A DNA stretch of 64,000 nt, from the NCBI RefSeq assembly GCF_003335505.1, contig NZ_QPEX01000010.1, positions 62,001-126,000 on the forward strand. The letters run 5' to 3'. A model generated the notes under the pieces. It saw only the letters and a list, made by a program, of their open reading frames with translations, had not been told where the DNA came from and searched no databases. Made by a program: the position numbers and the translations under genes. Origin of the DNA: Bremerella cremea. Its GTDB lineage: Bacteria > Planctomycetota > Planctomycetia > Pirellulales > Pirellulaceae. Each line of letters opens with the position of its first letter. Position 1 is the stretch's first letter. Of this stretch, positions 17,402 through 25,580 are shown in pieces.

Positions 17402-20020
17402 TTAACGACCTCGCGAATAGGAACGAGGATCGCGGCGATCGCGTGACGAAGACGAATTGGACTGCCCGCCGAATTGTTCGGCCAAGATCTGCGTGATCGT
17501 CTCTTTATTGATCGCCCCAGAAGCGGAGATAACCTGGACCGAACGTTCGCTGCGTCGATCGACCGTGTCAACAAGCTTTTGAACTTCGCTAAACAGCGAA
17601 TCAGGGGCGGTAATGACCAGCGAGTTACTCGACTCATGCACGGCAACGGCCATCTTCGGTTCGCTGCCGCGAGTCGGGTTGTCGTCGACACTGCGACCAT
17701 TGCCAGAACCTCGGCGGTCGTCTGGCCGTGGGGGCTCGGCGGCTCGCTGGGCGGCACGCTGGTTGGTGGTGTCGATGCGGGTCGGAAATGCTTCGCGAAT
17801 GACCTCGGCCACTTCGGTGGCTCGGGCATGCTTAAGCTCGATGATGTGCGAACGGCCTGAGGTTTCGATGGCAGTGATGCTGGAGTCTTTGTCGATGATT
17901 TTCATGTAGTCTTCGATCATCGCAATGTCTTCCTTGGTCCCTTGCACAATCAAGCGATTGAGCCGGGCATCGGAAACCACGGTGGCTGTCCCCGCCGTAA
18001 CGGTCGTCACGCCGTCACGTTCGAAAAGAAAGCTGCCAAAGAACCCGCTGGAACTGGTGTAGTTGCTGCTGCCGTTGATCAACGTTTCGGAAGCAGGTTC
18101 GGCCAGGGCGTTCCCGCCATCGAGAAGGTCGGCCAGCATCTTGACCGCTTCTTCGGCGGTGACGTACTTCAAGTAGTAAACAATCGTCGGCGAGATGGTT
18201 TTCTTATCTTGCGTGGTGATGCTGCGGAGGTGTTCCTCGAAGCGATCGAGGGCCTCGGTATCTTCCGATTGCAGCAAAATTCCGTTAGGGACAACCTGGC
18301 TGCGGATCGGAGCCATTGCCTTTTCGGTGGTCGTCGTGCTGCTGATCGCATCGCCGTAGGGGGCTGAAGTCGCCACAAAGTCATCCTGATTCTTCAGCGA
18401 AGGGGCTTGATCGGCAGGCTCGAGCTGATCGGTCGTGGGGGAAACGGTGGGCTCGCTGTCTGTATTTTGCTCCCCTTCAGGGAATACCGTTCGTTCGATG
18501 ACGGTTGTGGGGTTGGCTTCGGCAGGAGGCAAGATCTGCAGGCAGTTATCCCCTTGCCAATTCTGTTTCGCGGTTTGCAACACGTTTTCACGCGTGGGGC
18601 CGGTCAGCGGCACGAAACGCAGGTCACTATTGCTTTTGGATTGGCCCCGCGCATCGAGCTGAGCAATCAACGCTTCGATTTGCTTGATCTGTTCGCCGGT
18701 GCCTCGTACAAACAGGCGGCGTTCGCCCGGATCGGCATCGACCTTTGGCGGCTTAACGCGCGGTTCCTCTTCTTTCCCTTTGCGACGAAGATCTTCCGTC
18801 GTGGGCAACTCGAACATTTCTCCGATAAGCGAAACCGCGAAGTAAGGATCGACCGATTTTAGTTCGACCACCGCGAACTCGACCGAAGGGGCTTGTAGCT
18901 CTTCAATCGTTTCGCGAATCAGTTGATGCACGTCGGCGTCGGCCAGGGCGACAATCGAGTTGCTTTCAGGCTGCATCGTCAACCGCAGCGACTTATCGGC
19001 TAGGACCGTTTGCAAGACATCGTAAACAATTTGCAGGTTATCGCCGGTGATCCGGTGAGCGATCAGTGTTTTCGCTTTCTCGGCGACGGCGGCTTCGTCG
19101 GGGACGTCCACCACTTTCAGCAGCGATTCGAGCCGGTTTAGCTTCTCGACAGAACCAACCGCGAACATTCGCTTGCCCGACACATCGGTCGTGATGGTGA
19201 TATCGAGCCCGTTGGTTTCACCGGTCGGAATTCCCAGGTGGGTGCCAGCGACCATCAAAACCGTGTCTGCGTCGACATGTTTCAAGTCGAACCGCTTGAC
19301 CACGGCGTCGTCTTCCTCGGGCTGCTGCATCGTTTCGATCACTTGCAGAGCACTACGCAGGTTTTTCGCGCTATCGGTAATGATTAATTGGTTCGATTTC
19401 GGCAGCACCACGGGCGTGGTGATCAGCGACAACGGTTGCAATTCGTTGATCACTTCCGTGGGAACCAGTTCGCCGAGCGGGACGAAGCATTTGACCACTT
19501 CGTGATCGTCGATCTGGGAGAGCTGATCGAGAGTCACCACGGTCGACATGGCGTCGAGCTGCTGGAGCCCGCGTGGGTCGCCCAGGTTGATTACCGATAG
19601 GAGTTGCCCACGACGAACCAAGGTGAATCCACGCGGCAGCAAAAACAGGTTCAGCCGCGTAATGGCCTGATTGACGGTGAAGTAGTCGCTATCGGAATAG
19701 CTGAAGCTGCCGGTCGGCACTTCGTCGACATACAGCGAAAGATCGCCAGCCTCAGCGATCCATTCAAAGACATCGCGCCACGATGCCCCGGCAAACGAAA
19801 AACGTAAGCGGTCGTTTTGCGGCGTCGAAGTCGAGGTGGCGGAAGACTTCTCTTCTTCGGCCTCGCTCGTGGCTGGCTCCGCTGCCAGAGGCGCATCGGT
19901 AGCGTTTGCCGTTTCTTGAGCAATCGCCGCAGGGACGATGCCGATGAAGATCAAGCACCAAGCCAATAGGTGCGATGAAATCCATTGAGGACTTGGAAAA
20001 ACGAAGGAAGCGCGGTGCAT
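17402..20020 (-). CDS. Exported protein made of tandem secretin-N domains, no secretin barrel, 872 aa
   Basis: After a signal peptide (HLLAWCLIFIGIVPAAIAQ) and an acidic linker, the protein carries an N0-like domain (FSFAGASWRDVFEWIAEAGDLS) and then about seven or eight copies of the secretin-N/ring-building fold, each ending in a strand like NQLIITD, NSIVALAD, RLFVRGT, NRLIVQGT or NSLVITA. The C-terminal outer-membrane barrel of GspD/PilQ proteins is absent, and the chain ends in an Arg/Ser-rich tail. I chose ATG 20020 because it starts the signal peptide. A TTG at 20107 would place a REP-like palindrome inside the coding part. The stop TAA abuts the ATG of the EF-hand/P-domain gene. The gene could be part of an unusual type II secretion or a periplasmic ring structure. 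Confidence 0.88.
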   Translation of the reverse strand: MHRASFVFPSPQWISSHLLAWCLIFIGIVPAAIAQETANATDAPLAAEPATSEAEEEKSSATSTSTPQNDRLRFSFAGASWRDVFEWIAEAGDLSLYVDEVPTGSFSYSDSDYFTVNQAITRLNLFLLPRGFTLVRRGQLLSVINLGDPRGLQQLDAMSTVVTLDQLSQIDDHEVVKCFVPLGELVPTEVINELQPLSLITTPVVLPKSNQLIITDSAKNLRSALQVIETMQQPEEDDAVVKRFDLKHVDADTVLMVAGTHLGIPTGETNGLDITITTDVSGKRMFAVGSVEKLNRLESLLKVVDVPDEAAVAEKAKTLIAHRITGDNLQIVYDVLQTVLADKSLRLTMQPESNSIVALADADVHQLIRETIEELQAPSVEFAVVELKSVDPYFAVSLIGEMFELPTTEDLRRKGKEEEPRVKPPKVDADPGERRLFVRGTGEQIKQIEALIAQLDARGQSKSNSDLRFVPLTGPTRENVLQTAKQNWQGDNCLQILPPAEANPTTVIERTVFPEGEQNTDSEPTVSPTTDQLEPADQAPSLKNQDDFVATSAPYGDAISSTTTTEKAMAPIRSQVVPNGILLQSEDTEALDRFEEHLRSITTQDKKTISPTIVYYLKYVTAEEAVKMLADLLDGGNALAEPASETLINGSSNYTSSSGFFGSFLFERDGVTTVTAGTATVVSDARLNRLIVQGTKEDIAMIEDYMKIIDKDSSITAIETSGRSHIIELKHARATEVAEVIREAFPTRIDTTNQRAAQRAAEPPRPDDRRGSGNGRSVDDNPTRGSEPKMAVAVHESSNSLVITAPDSLFSEVQKLVDTVDRRSERSVQVISASGAINKETITQILAEQFGGQSNSSSSRDRRDPRSYSRGR

Positions 20021-20422
20021 GTTTTTTGCCGGGCAAAATGCCCGACCCCCATGGTGGCTTCGCAGGTTGCGAAAGGGTGGGTCGGTTAATGTTGCCACCT
20101 GGAACAACGCTTCAAGCGATACCGATTGCTAGGCAACGGTTGCTTAAAGGATGGCAGGCAGGAGGATTCATCCAGGGGCCTGGAGTAATCCTTGGGTTAA
20201 GGTAGGAACAATTTCGATCGCAGGTAGGCGATCTGGCAGGATTTCAAATCTTTATATCTACACGTTTTAGAACGATTCGCTCGTCACGTCAATGTTTTCC
20301 TGGCCGTTATGGCTACTTGAGCGATTTAAGTTTACCCAGTTTAAAAGTGGGGATTAGTATCCACTAGATCGAATTTGATGAAGTTTTGCCGTAACGTCCA
20401 CTTGCCCCCTGATAGGACCGCC
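20021..20422. other. Divergent 402-base gap with one REP-like palindrome
   Basis: The gap separates the secretin-N operon (minus) and the endonuclease/phosphatase gene (plus). Apart from the palindrome at 20030-20044 it holds AT-rich stretches near 20240-20350 that could contain promoters. I see no coding frame. Confidence 0.5.
20030..20044. repeat. REP-like palindrome, family 1
   Basis: CGGGCA AAA TGCCCG is a perfect 6-bp stem with a 3-base loop. Its core matches the palindromes at 23271-23290 and 23319-23337. Confidence 0.6.
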
Positions 20423-21241
20423 GTGATTTACAAGTTGCTCTTTTCGCTTTCGCTTGTAGCACTTAACTCGGTGTTTCTTGCTGCTGACCAGCCGCGCGAA
20501 CGCTCGATTCGTGTGCTGACCTACAACATTCATCATGGCGAAGGAACCGACGGGAAGATCGATTTGCCTCGGCTGGCGAAGGTGATTCGAGAAGCGAATC
20601 CCGATTTCGTGGCGTTACAGGAAGTCGATCGAAACACCCAGCGCAGCGGCAACGTCGATCAAACGGCCGAACTCGCTCGCCTGACCGAGATGAACGGCTA
20701 CTTCTTTCAGCAAATCGACTACGACGGCGGTGAGTATGGTCAGGCCATTCTGGCGAAGTCCGAACTAATCGAGCGGGCCCAGGAAATGTTGCCTGGCGAA
20801 CCTGAACGAGAACAACGTTTGTTGGCGCGAGGGTTGTTTCAAGTCGGAGGAACCGAGCTGTGGTTTGCGACCACGCATCTTCATCACGCTGACCGTGCGA
20901 TTCGGGAAGAACAGGTCGATGCGTTGAACCAATTGTTCGACAAGCTATCCTCGCCAGAACGTCCGGCAATCGTCTGTGGCGACTTCAATGCGTCCCCCAA
21001 GAGCGAAGCGCTGAAAAGCATCTCTCAGGTGTGGAAAATCTCAGGAGCTGGAAAGTCGCTATTCACATTCCCGGCAGAAAAACCCACCAGCCAAATAGAT
21101 TATGTAATTGTTCGTCCCGCTAACGTTTTTCACATAATTTCCGCAACAGTCATCCCGGAAGAGATTGCCTCGGACCATTGCCCCTTCCTAGTGGAGATTG
21201 CCGTTACCCCATTGCTACCAGATCGCAACCAATCTAAGTAG
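20423..21241 (+). CDS. Exported endonuclease/exonuclease/phosphatase-family protein, 272 aa
   Basis: A metal-dependent phosphoesterase of the EEP (DNase I-like) fold. Visible motifs are VLTYNIHHGEG, LQEVDRNTQRSG (catalytic Glu), ATTHLHH, CGDFNASP and DYVIV ... SDHCPFLVEI with the final Asp-His pair. The GTG at 20423 follows AGGA at good spacing and begins a signal peptide (MIYKLLFSLSLVALNSVFLAA), so I prefer it. An ATG at 20378 would add 15 polar residues before the signal. The substrate may be nucleic acid, a phospholipid or an inositol phosphate; the sequence does not decide. It stands alone, divergent from the secretin-N operon. Confidence 0.88.
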   Translation: MIYKLLFSLSLVALNSVFLAADQPRERSIRVLTYNIHHGEGTDGKIDLPRLAKVIREANPDFVALQEVDRNTQRSGNVDQTAELARLTEMNGYFFQQIDYDGGEYGQAILAKSELIERAQEMLPGEPEREQRLLARGLFQVGGTELWFATTHLHHADRAIREEQVDALNQLFDKLSSPERPAIVCGDFNASPKSEALKSISQVWKISGAGKSLFTFPAEKPTSQIDYVIVRPANVFHIISATVIPEEIASDHCPFLVEIAVTPLLPDRNQSK

Positions 21242-21447
21242 TTTTTTTATTTGAAAATGCTTGACGAGCGATGTTCTGCGCAAATCGAATATATTTATGT
21301 TAAAAACCGAAGAGAAATGGAGGTGATATCAAGCTAGAATCGATCACGTAGTTTTAATCTTTTCATCATGCAGCCTGGACCAGCGTGTCGCGAGGTCGGG
21401 TGCCCCCAAGAAAAAAACTCGCTCTTCTACGTGATAGGGATTTTGGT

Positions 21448-22434
21448 ATGAAGCGTTCTCATAATCGCACGGGTTTTACGCTCGTGGAATTGTTAGTGGT
21501 TATTGCGATCATCGGTGTGTTGATCTCGCTCCTTTTACCTGCCGTACAGCAAGCCCGTGAAGCGGCTCGCCGGATGCAGTGCAGCAATAACCTGAAGCAG
21601 ATTGGGTTGGCACTGCACAACTATGAAAGCACGCACTTGAAGTTTCCTCCGGGCGAATGCTCGGCCAACGGTGCTTCGACCCATGCGTTCATTCTGCCCT
21701 TTCTAGAACAGGGCAATGTTCACGAATTGTTTGACTTCCGCTACTCGATTAACGGTAGTTCCGCCAACGCGAAAGTCATCGTTCAGCAAATTACTGCGTT
21801 CCAGTGTCCTTCCGACATTCAACCGGCGGGCAATTCCATCGGCGGTTCATCCACGATCTATGGTGGAACCAGCTATGTTCAGAACCTGGGAGCGAAGGGA
21901 ACTTTAGTCACCGGCGAAAAGAATTCGGCCCTGATTGGTCCGTTTTACCGAAACTCGGCAACTCGCTTCGCGGATATGACTGACGGAACCACGAATACGG
22001 CTCTCTTCGCTGAAATCAAGAAGGGACCAAGCGGTTCCTCCTCGCTAATGGTTGTTCCTGCTGGTGACCCACGTGACTTCCGCGTAGCAACGCACGTTTC
22101 CTCTGGCTTCTTTAATGCCGATGCCGAGACACCTCCATCGGATTGTGAAACCCGCAGCAACAGTGCCTGGACTTACCGCGGTTTACAGTATTACCGAGCA
22201 TCGCTCGTGACTACTTTTTACACGCACACGCTAACCCCCAATGCTCGACGTCGTGACTGCTTGGACGGTTCTTATGGATCGCGTGGTCACTTGGCAGCAC
22301 GTAGCTACCATCCGGGCGGGGCACAGGTTTGCTTCGGTGACGGTTCGGTCAGCTTCATGCAAGACACCATCAACCAGGTGGCTTGGCGTGCCATGGGCAC
22401 CATGCAAGGTGGCGAAGTCGTTAATCGCGACTAA
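21448..22434 (+). CDS. DUF1559 prepilin-like protein, 328 aa
   Basis: Planctomycete DUF1559 proteins carry a type IV pilin-like N terminus and are probably exported pseudopilins. Here the prepilin peptidase site is visible ([19 protein letters not shown]), followed by [20 protein letters not shown], the family hallmark. The C terminus has the H-X9-DG motif ([13 protein letters not shown]). ATG 21448 lies behind AGGGA and starts just before the prepilin site; the longer frame from 21385 is not needed. A lipoprotein gene follows after 60 bases and may be cotranscribed, ending at the terminator at 22998. Confidence 0.93.
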   Translation: MKRSHNRTGFTLVELLVVIAIIGVLISLLLPAVQQAREAARRMQCSNNLKQIGLALHNYESTHLKFPPGECSANGASTHAFILPFLEQGNVHELFDFRYSINGSSANAKVIVQQITAFQCPSDIQPAGNSIGGSSTIYGGTSYVQNLGAKGTLVTGEKNSALIGPFYRNSATRFADMTDGTTNTALFAEIKKGPSGSSSLMVVPAGDPRDFRVATHVSSGFFNADAETPPSDCETRSNSAWTYRGLQYYRASLVTTFYTHTLTPNARRRDCLDGSYGSRGHLAARSYHPGGAQVCFGDGSVSFMQDTINQVAWRAMGTMQGGEVVNRD

Positions 22435-22494
22435 ACTCGTCTATCCCGAGCCGAAAACAAGCTTCTTTCTCAAGCATAGGACCACAGGATCGTA

Positions 22495-22971
22495 ATGATT
22501 CCGCAAATCATTCTGTCCCATTTTAGTCGCCAACTTTCCCACCGTGCCCTCTTGGTGGGATCGTTGGCGCTATTTAGCGTTGCTCTGGGATGCAACAGTC
22601 AGCCAACCGGTGATATCGTTCCGACTTCACCGGCAGCCGGAATGGCAACCTACCAAGGCAAACCGCTGGAGTTCTACCAGATTCGTTTTGTCCCGGAAGA
22701 GGGTCGCCCGGCGGCAGGTGTGACCGACGAAAAAGGCAACTTTACGCTCGGCACAAATGACGTGGGAGACGGGGCACCAACCGGCAAACACCGCGTGGCG
22801 GTGAGCTACGTGGGACCGCCCAAGCCGCCGGAATGGGGCGTGACCGATTTCAGCCCTACTCCACCACCCAAGTTCAAAGTGCCCGAGAAGTTCTCGGACC
22901 CAGAAAAGTCTGGCATCACGGTCGAGGTTCCCGACGATGGCAAAACCGATTTCGTGATCGAGATCGAATAG
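22495..22971 (+). CDS. Small lipoprotein with a carboxypeptidase-regulatory-like fold, 158 aa
   Basis: A lipoprotein signal with lipobox (FSVALGC, Cys near residue 33) is followed by about 125 residues with the pattern of a beta-sandwich: GMATYQGKPLEFYQIRFVPE, AGVTDEKGNFTLG, GKHRVAVSY, ending DFVIEIE. Such transthyretin-like domains are common in planctomycetes and often sit right behind a DUF1559 gene, as here (60-base gap). The role is unknown, probably surface adhesion or structure. A strong terminator closes the unit. Confidence 0.85.
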   Translation: MIPQIILSHFSRQLSHRALLVGSLALFSVALGCNSQPTGDIVPTSPAAGMATYQGKPLEFYQIRFVPEEGRPAAGVTDEKGNFTLGTNDVGDGAPTGKHRVAVSYVGPPKPPEWGVTDFSPTPPPKFKVPEKFSDPEKSGITVEVPDDGKTDFVIEIE

Positions 22972-22997
22972 GAATCTCTTGTTCGTAACTGCCTAAG

Positions 22998-23026
22998 AGG
23001 GACGTGTCATGCGTCCCTTTTTTTTA
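22998..23026 (+). terminator. Rho-independent terminator
   Basis: AGGGACG and CGTCCCT pair (7 bp, 7-base loop) and run straight into nine T. It lies about 27 bases after the lipoprotein stop. Confidence 0.92.
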
Positions 23027-23270
23027 TTTCGGCACCCTGTCGATCTGTGACTAATAGGTGGTTGAATCCTGGCTAAACGAACCAAGTTCACTCTGTGTGT
23101 CCCGGGAGGATGCAGCCTCTTCTTCAAGGATGCCCACACGAGAATTCGTAGGATGCGGGTAAACCGTGTCGCTGCTACTGGCGCAAAGACACGGGCCAGA
23201 GGCACCGTGGCACACGAAGAGGTTTTATTGACCAGGGCCACCCGCCGTTCTACAGGACTCTCCTTGTGTG

Positions 23271-23290
23271 CCCCGGGCATCTTGCCCGGG
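23271..23290. repeat. REP-like palindrome, family 1
   Basis: CCCGGGCA TCT TGCCCGGG is a perfect 8-bp stem with a 3-base loop, preceded by GTGTGC. It is the same element as 23319-23337 in opposite orientation. Confidence 0.75.
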
Positions 23291-23318
23291 TTGTCCTGCT
23301 AACTCGGTACCCACTTCC

Positions 23319-23337
23319 CACGGGCAGGATGCCCGTG
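23319..23337. repeat. REP-like palindrome, family 1, inverted copy
   Basis: CACGGGCA GGA TGCCCGTG is a perfect 8-bp stem with a 3-base loop, followed by CCACAC, the complement of the GTGTG flank of its neighbour. Confidence 0.75.
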
Positions 23338-23425
23338 CCACACAGAAGGGGAATCGATTGATTAGGCTTGATTTTTGCCTTTCGTGGTTTGTTTCTTGAC
23401 CGCAAGTGAGAAGCGGAGGCGACAG

Positions 23426-24403
23426 CTACGGCAACAGCTCGTACTGTTCTGGCTGAAATCCGCTGACCAACAATTCGAGGACGCCGTGCGTCGGATTGGT
23501 CAACACTTGCAGAGTTGGCTGTAGTCCGCTGGTTGTGAGCGATTGGTGCAGTACCTCCAGAAAGAAGCCGTCGCTTTGAAATAGCCCGCCACTGACGCGA
23601 ATGCTAATTTCGTTTTCAGGGACTTCTAAACGGATGCGAAGCTGCTGCACCAAGCTGGTCAGGTCGTCGGCCGCTTTGAGCAAGATGCCTACAGCGGTCA
23701 TGTCCAATTGCTTCGCTTGTTCGACAACCACTTTCGAGAGCTGGGCGACTTCTGCTTTCAGATCGTTAAATTTGGCGAGGCAGGTCTTCAGTTGGTACGC
23801 CGTTGTTACGTTCCACAACTCGCAAATGACCGTCGCCAAGCCATGAGGCTGGCCGGTGGTTTCCAAGGTGTTAAGCGTGTAGCGGAGTGCTTCTCTTCCA
23901 ATGGCAAAGCCGCTGCCGTCGTCGCCCAGAATATGTCCCCAGCCGCCGGTGATCGCTAATTGGTTTTTCGCATTGCGGCCAATTCCCACCGAGCCAGTCC
24001 CGGCAATCAAGCCGAACGACGCCTTGGCGGTGGCGTTATCGAGCAATGGGTAAAGATCGGGCACAACCGCCAGTTGCGCGGCCAGTTTGCGAGCGTAAAG
24101 CTGTTCGGTCAAAGCCGCGCGAACGGTTGTATCGAGCGTTCCGGCAATCGAAAACAAGGCCTGCCGACAATCGCTGGCCTGACAGTTGGCGGCAGAGAGC
24201 GCCGTGTTGACGGCTGATTGAATGGCCTCGGCGGCTTGCTCGAGGCCAACCGCCCGAGGATTACTCGGCCCAGCTTGTCCGTTGGCCAAGATTTGCCATT
24301 GGCCGTCCGCGAGAACACGTGCAAGACAGCAGGCCGTTTTAGTTCCGCCACCATCAACTGCCAATACAAGTTGATCAGGCAGAACGAGAGGCACGACAGA
24401 CAT
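23426..24403 (-). CDS. BadF/BadG-type amino-sugar kinase (GlcNAc or MurNAc kinase), 325 aa
   Basis: An ASKHA-fold kinase of the BadF/BcrA ATPase family, which includes human-type NagK and clostridial MurK, enzymes that phosphorylate GlcNAc and/or MurNAc at O-6. The phosphate-1 loop is at the N terminus (LAVDGGGTKTACCLA). GLIAGTGSVGIGRN and GGWGHILGDDGSGFAIGREALR are the sugar/ATP binding segments. It lies 21 bases after murQ on the same strand. MurQ needs MurNAc-6-phosphate, and this kinase is the only candidate here to make it from free MurNAc, so a MurK-like activity is likely (inference). It starts at ATG 24403. Confidence 0.88.
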   Translation of the reverse strand: MSVVPLVLPDQLVLAVDGGGTKTACCLARVLADGQWQILANGQAGPSNPRAVGLEQAAEAIQSAVNTALSAANCQASDCRQALFSIAGTLDTTVRAALTEQLYARKLAAQLAVVPDLYPLLDNATAKASFGLIAGTGSVGIGRNAKNQLAITGGWGHILGDDGSGFAIGREALRYTLNTLETTGQPHGLATVICELWNVTTAYQLKTCLAKFNDLKAEVAQLSKVVVEQAKQLDMTAVGILLKAADDLTSLVQQLRIRLEVPENEISIRVSGGLFQSDGFFLEVLHQSLTTSGLQPTLQVLTNPTHGVLELLVSGFQPEQYELLP

Positions 24404-24424
24404 AGGTTGTGGCCTCGGCTAAGC

Positions 24425-25339
24425 TTAAAGTCGGACAGCCCCGTTGGTGCCGTCGTGAATGGCGCGGCGCAAATGTCCGCTCGCACGATCCAACAGCGTA
24501 CGAGCCGCTTCGGGCGATTGCTCGGTATGATGGACAACGATGGCCGTTTTCACTTCGCCATTGCAACGAGCAAGCAAATCGACCGCTTCGGCATCGCTTA
24601 GTTCGGTCGCTGCTTTCACGATGCGACGAGCCCGGGCGTTTAACTTGGTATTGGTGGCCCGCAGGTCGACCATCAAGTTGCCGAAGGTCTTGCCTTGTCG
24701 AATCATCGCCCCCGTGCTGAGCATGTTCAACACCATCTTGGTTGCGGTACCTGCTTTCATACGAGTCGATCCGCTGAGGATCTCTGGCCCGACAACCGGA
24801 GCGATAACCAGATCGCAGTACGGCTTCATTTCCGAGTTGTCGTTGCAGGTCAAACCAATCGCGTAAGCACCTAACTCTCGGGCATATTCCAAACCACCAA
24901 TCACATACGGCGTGCGACCACTGGTGGCGATACCCACCACAACATCGTTAGGCGAAAGCTGAATTCGTTCTAAGTCTTGCATGCCGAGCGAAGGATTGTC
25001 TTCGGCCCCTTCCACAGCGGTGGTAATCGCCGACGGCCCTCCGGCAATTAAGCCGACAACCTGGCGAGGATCGGAACGGAACGTGGGCGGGCATTCGGCT
25101 GCGTCGAGGATACCTAGGCGGCCGGAGGTGCCAGCGCCGAAATAAATCAGGCGGCCACCGTTATGCAAGCGGTCGGAGATCACGTCGACTGCTGTGGCAA
25201 TTTGTTGCGACTGACGCGCGACCGCCTCGGCAATACCAGCGTCTTGATCGTTAATGAGTTTGACGATCTCGAGCGTCGAGAGTTCGTCAAGTTGTTCCGA
25301 TGCCGGGTTGCTGGCCTCGGTTGTTAGGTGGTCGAGCAT
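24425..25339 (-). CDS. murQ: N-acetylmuramic acid 6-phosphate etherase MurQ, 304 aa
   Basis: MurQ splits the lactyl ether of MurNAc-6-P to give GlcNAc-6-P and D-lactate in the cytoplasm. The SIS domain signature is plain: TEASNPASEQLDELSTLEIV at the N terminus, YFGAGTSGRLGILDAAECPPTF, then GIATSGRTPYV. Glu82 and Glu113 sit where the E. coli catalytic glutamates 83 and 114 are. The length is normal. It is the first gene of a two-gene minus-strand unit with the BadF-type kinase and diverges from the symporter gene across 241 bases, so the two halves of the salvage locus share a control region. Confidence 0.97.
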   Translation of the reverse strand: MLDHLTTEASNPASEQLDELSTLEIVKLINDQDAGIAEAVARQSQQIATAVDVISDRLHNGGRLIYFGAGTSGRLGILDAAECPPTFRSDPRQVVGLIAGGPSAITTAVEGAEDNPSLGMQDLERIQLSPNDVVVGIATSGRTPYVIGGLEYARELGAYAIGLTCNDNSEMKPYCDLVIAPVVGPEILSGSTRMKAGTATKMVLNMLSTGAMIRQGKTFGNLMVDLRATNTKLNARARRIVKAATELSDAEAVDLLARCNGEVKTAIVVHHTEQSPEAARTLLDRASGHLRRAIHDGTNGAVRL

Positions 25340-25580
25340 AGGTATTTCAACTAACCTCTGACTAAGTCATAACATCCGTGCGACACTTGCTTCCTTGCTT
25401 TCTCTTATGGTTAGTTTAGGCGAAGGGATTCCCTCCGCCTAGCTTCTGTGCGCAAAAGCGAGAGAATAATGCGCCTGCTCGACTAGCGACTAAGTTCTGG
25501 AGAGGTAGACTGGATGCTGTCAGAATGGCATTCGATAGCCCACGATTGACCCAACCTCACTTTGCGGCGACCACCCCGGC

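Larger units (their letters stand above)
22972..23425. other. 454-base convergent gap with terminator and palindromic repeats
   Basis: No coding frame is supported. The gap holds the terminator at 22998, two facing REP-like palindromes and a partial, degenerate copy near 23098-23145 (GTGTGTCCCGGG ... GGATGCCCACACG). Confidence 0.6.

Noticed and set aside
21260..21296. TTGACG and TATATT as a promoter for the DUF1559 gene
   Set aside because: The two boxes are 23 bases apart, too far for a normal sigma-70 type promoter.
23319..23342. TGGCAC in the REP-like repeats as a sigma-54 promoter
   Set aside because: On the minus strand TGGCACGGGCATCCTGC gives 12, not 10, bases between GG and GC, and the palindromic context explains the sequence.
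22972..23425. Repeated palindromes as a CRISPR array
   Set aside because: The copies are inverted, unevenly spaced and few, with no regular spacers and no cas gene nearby.
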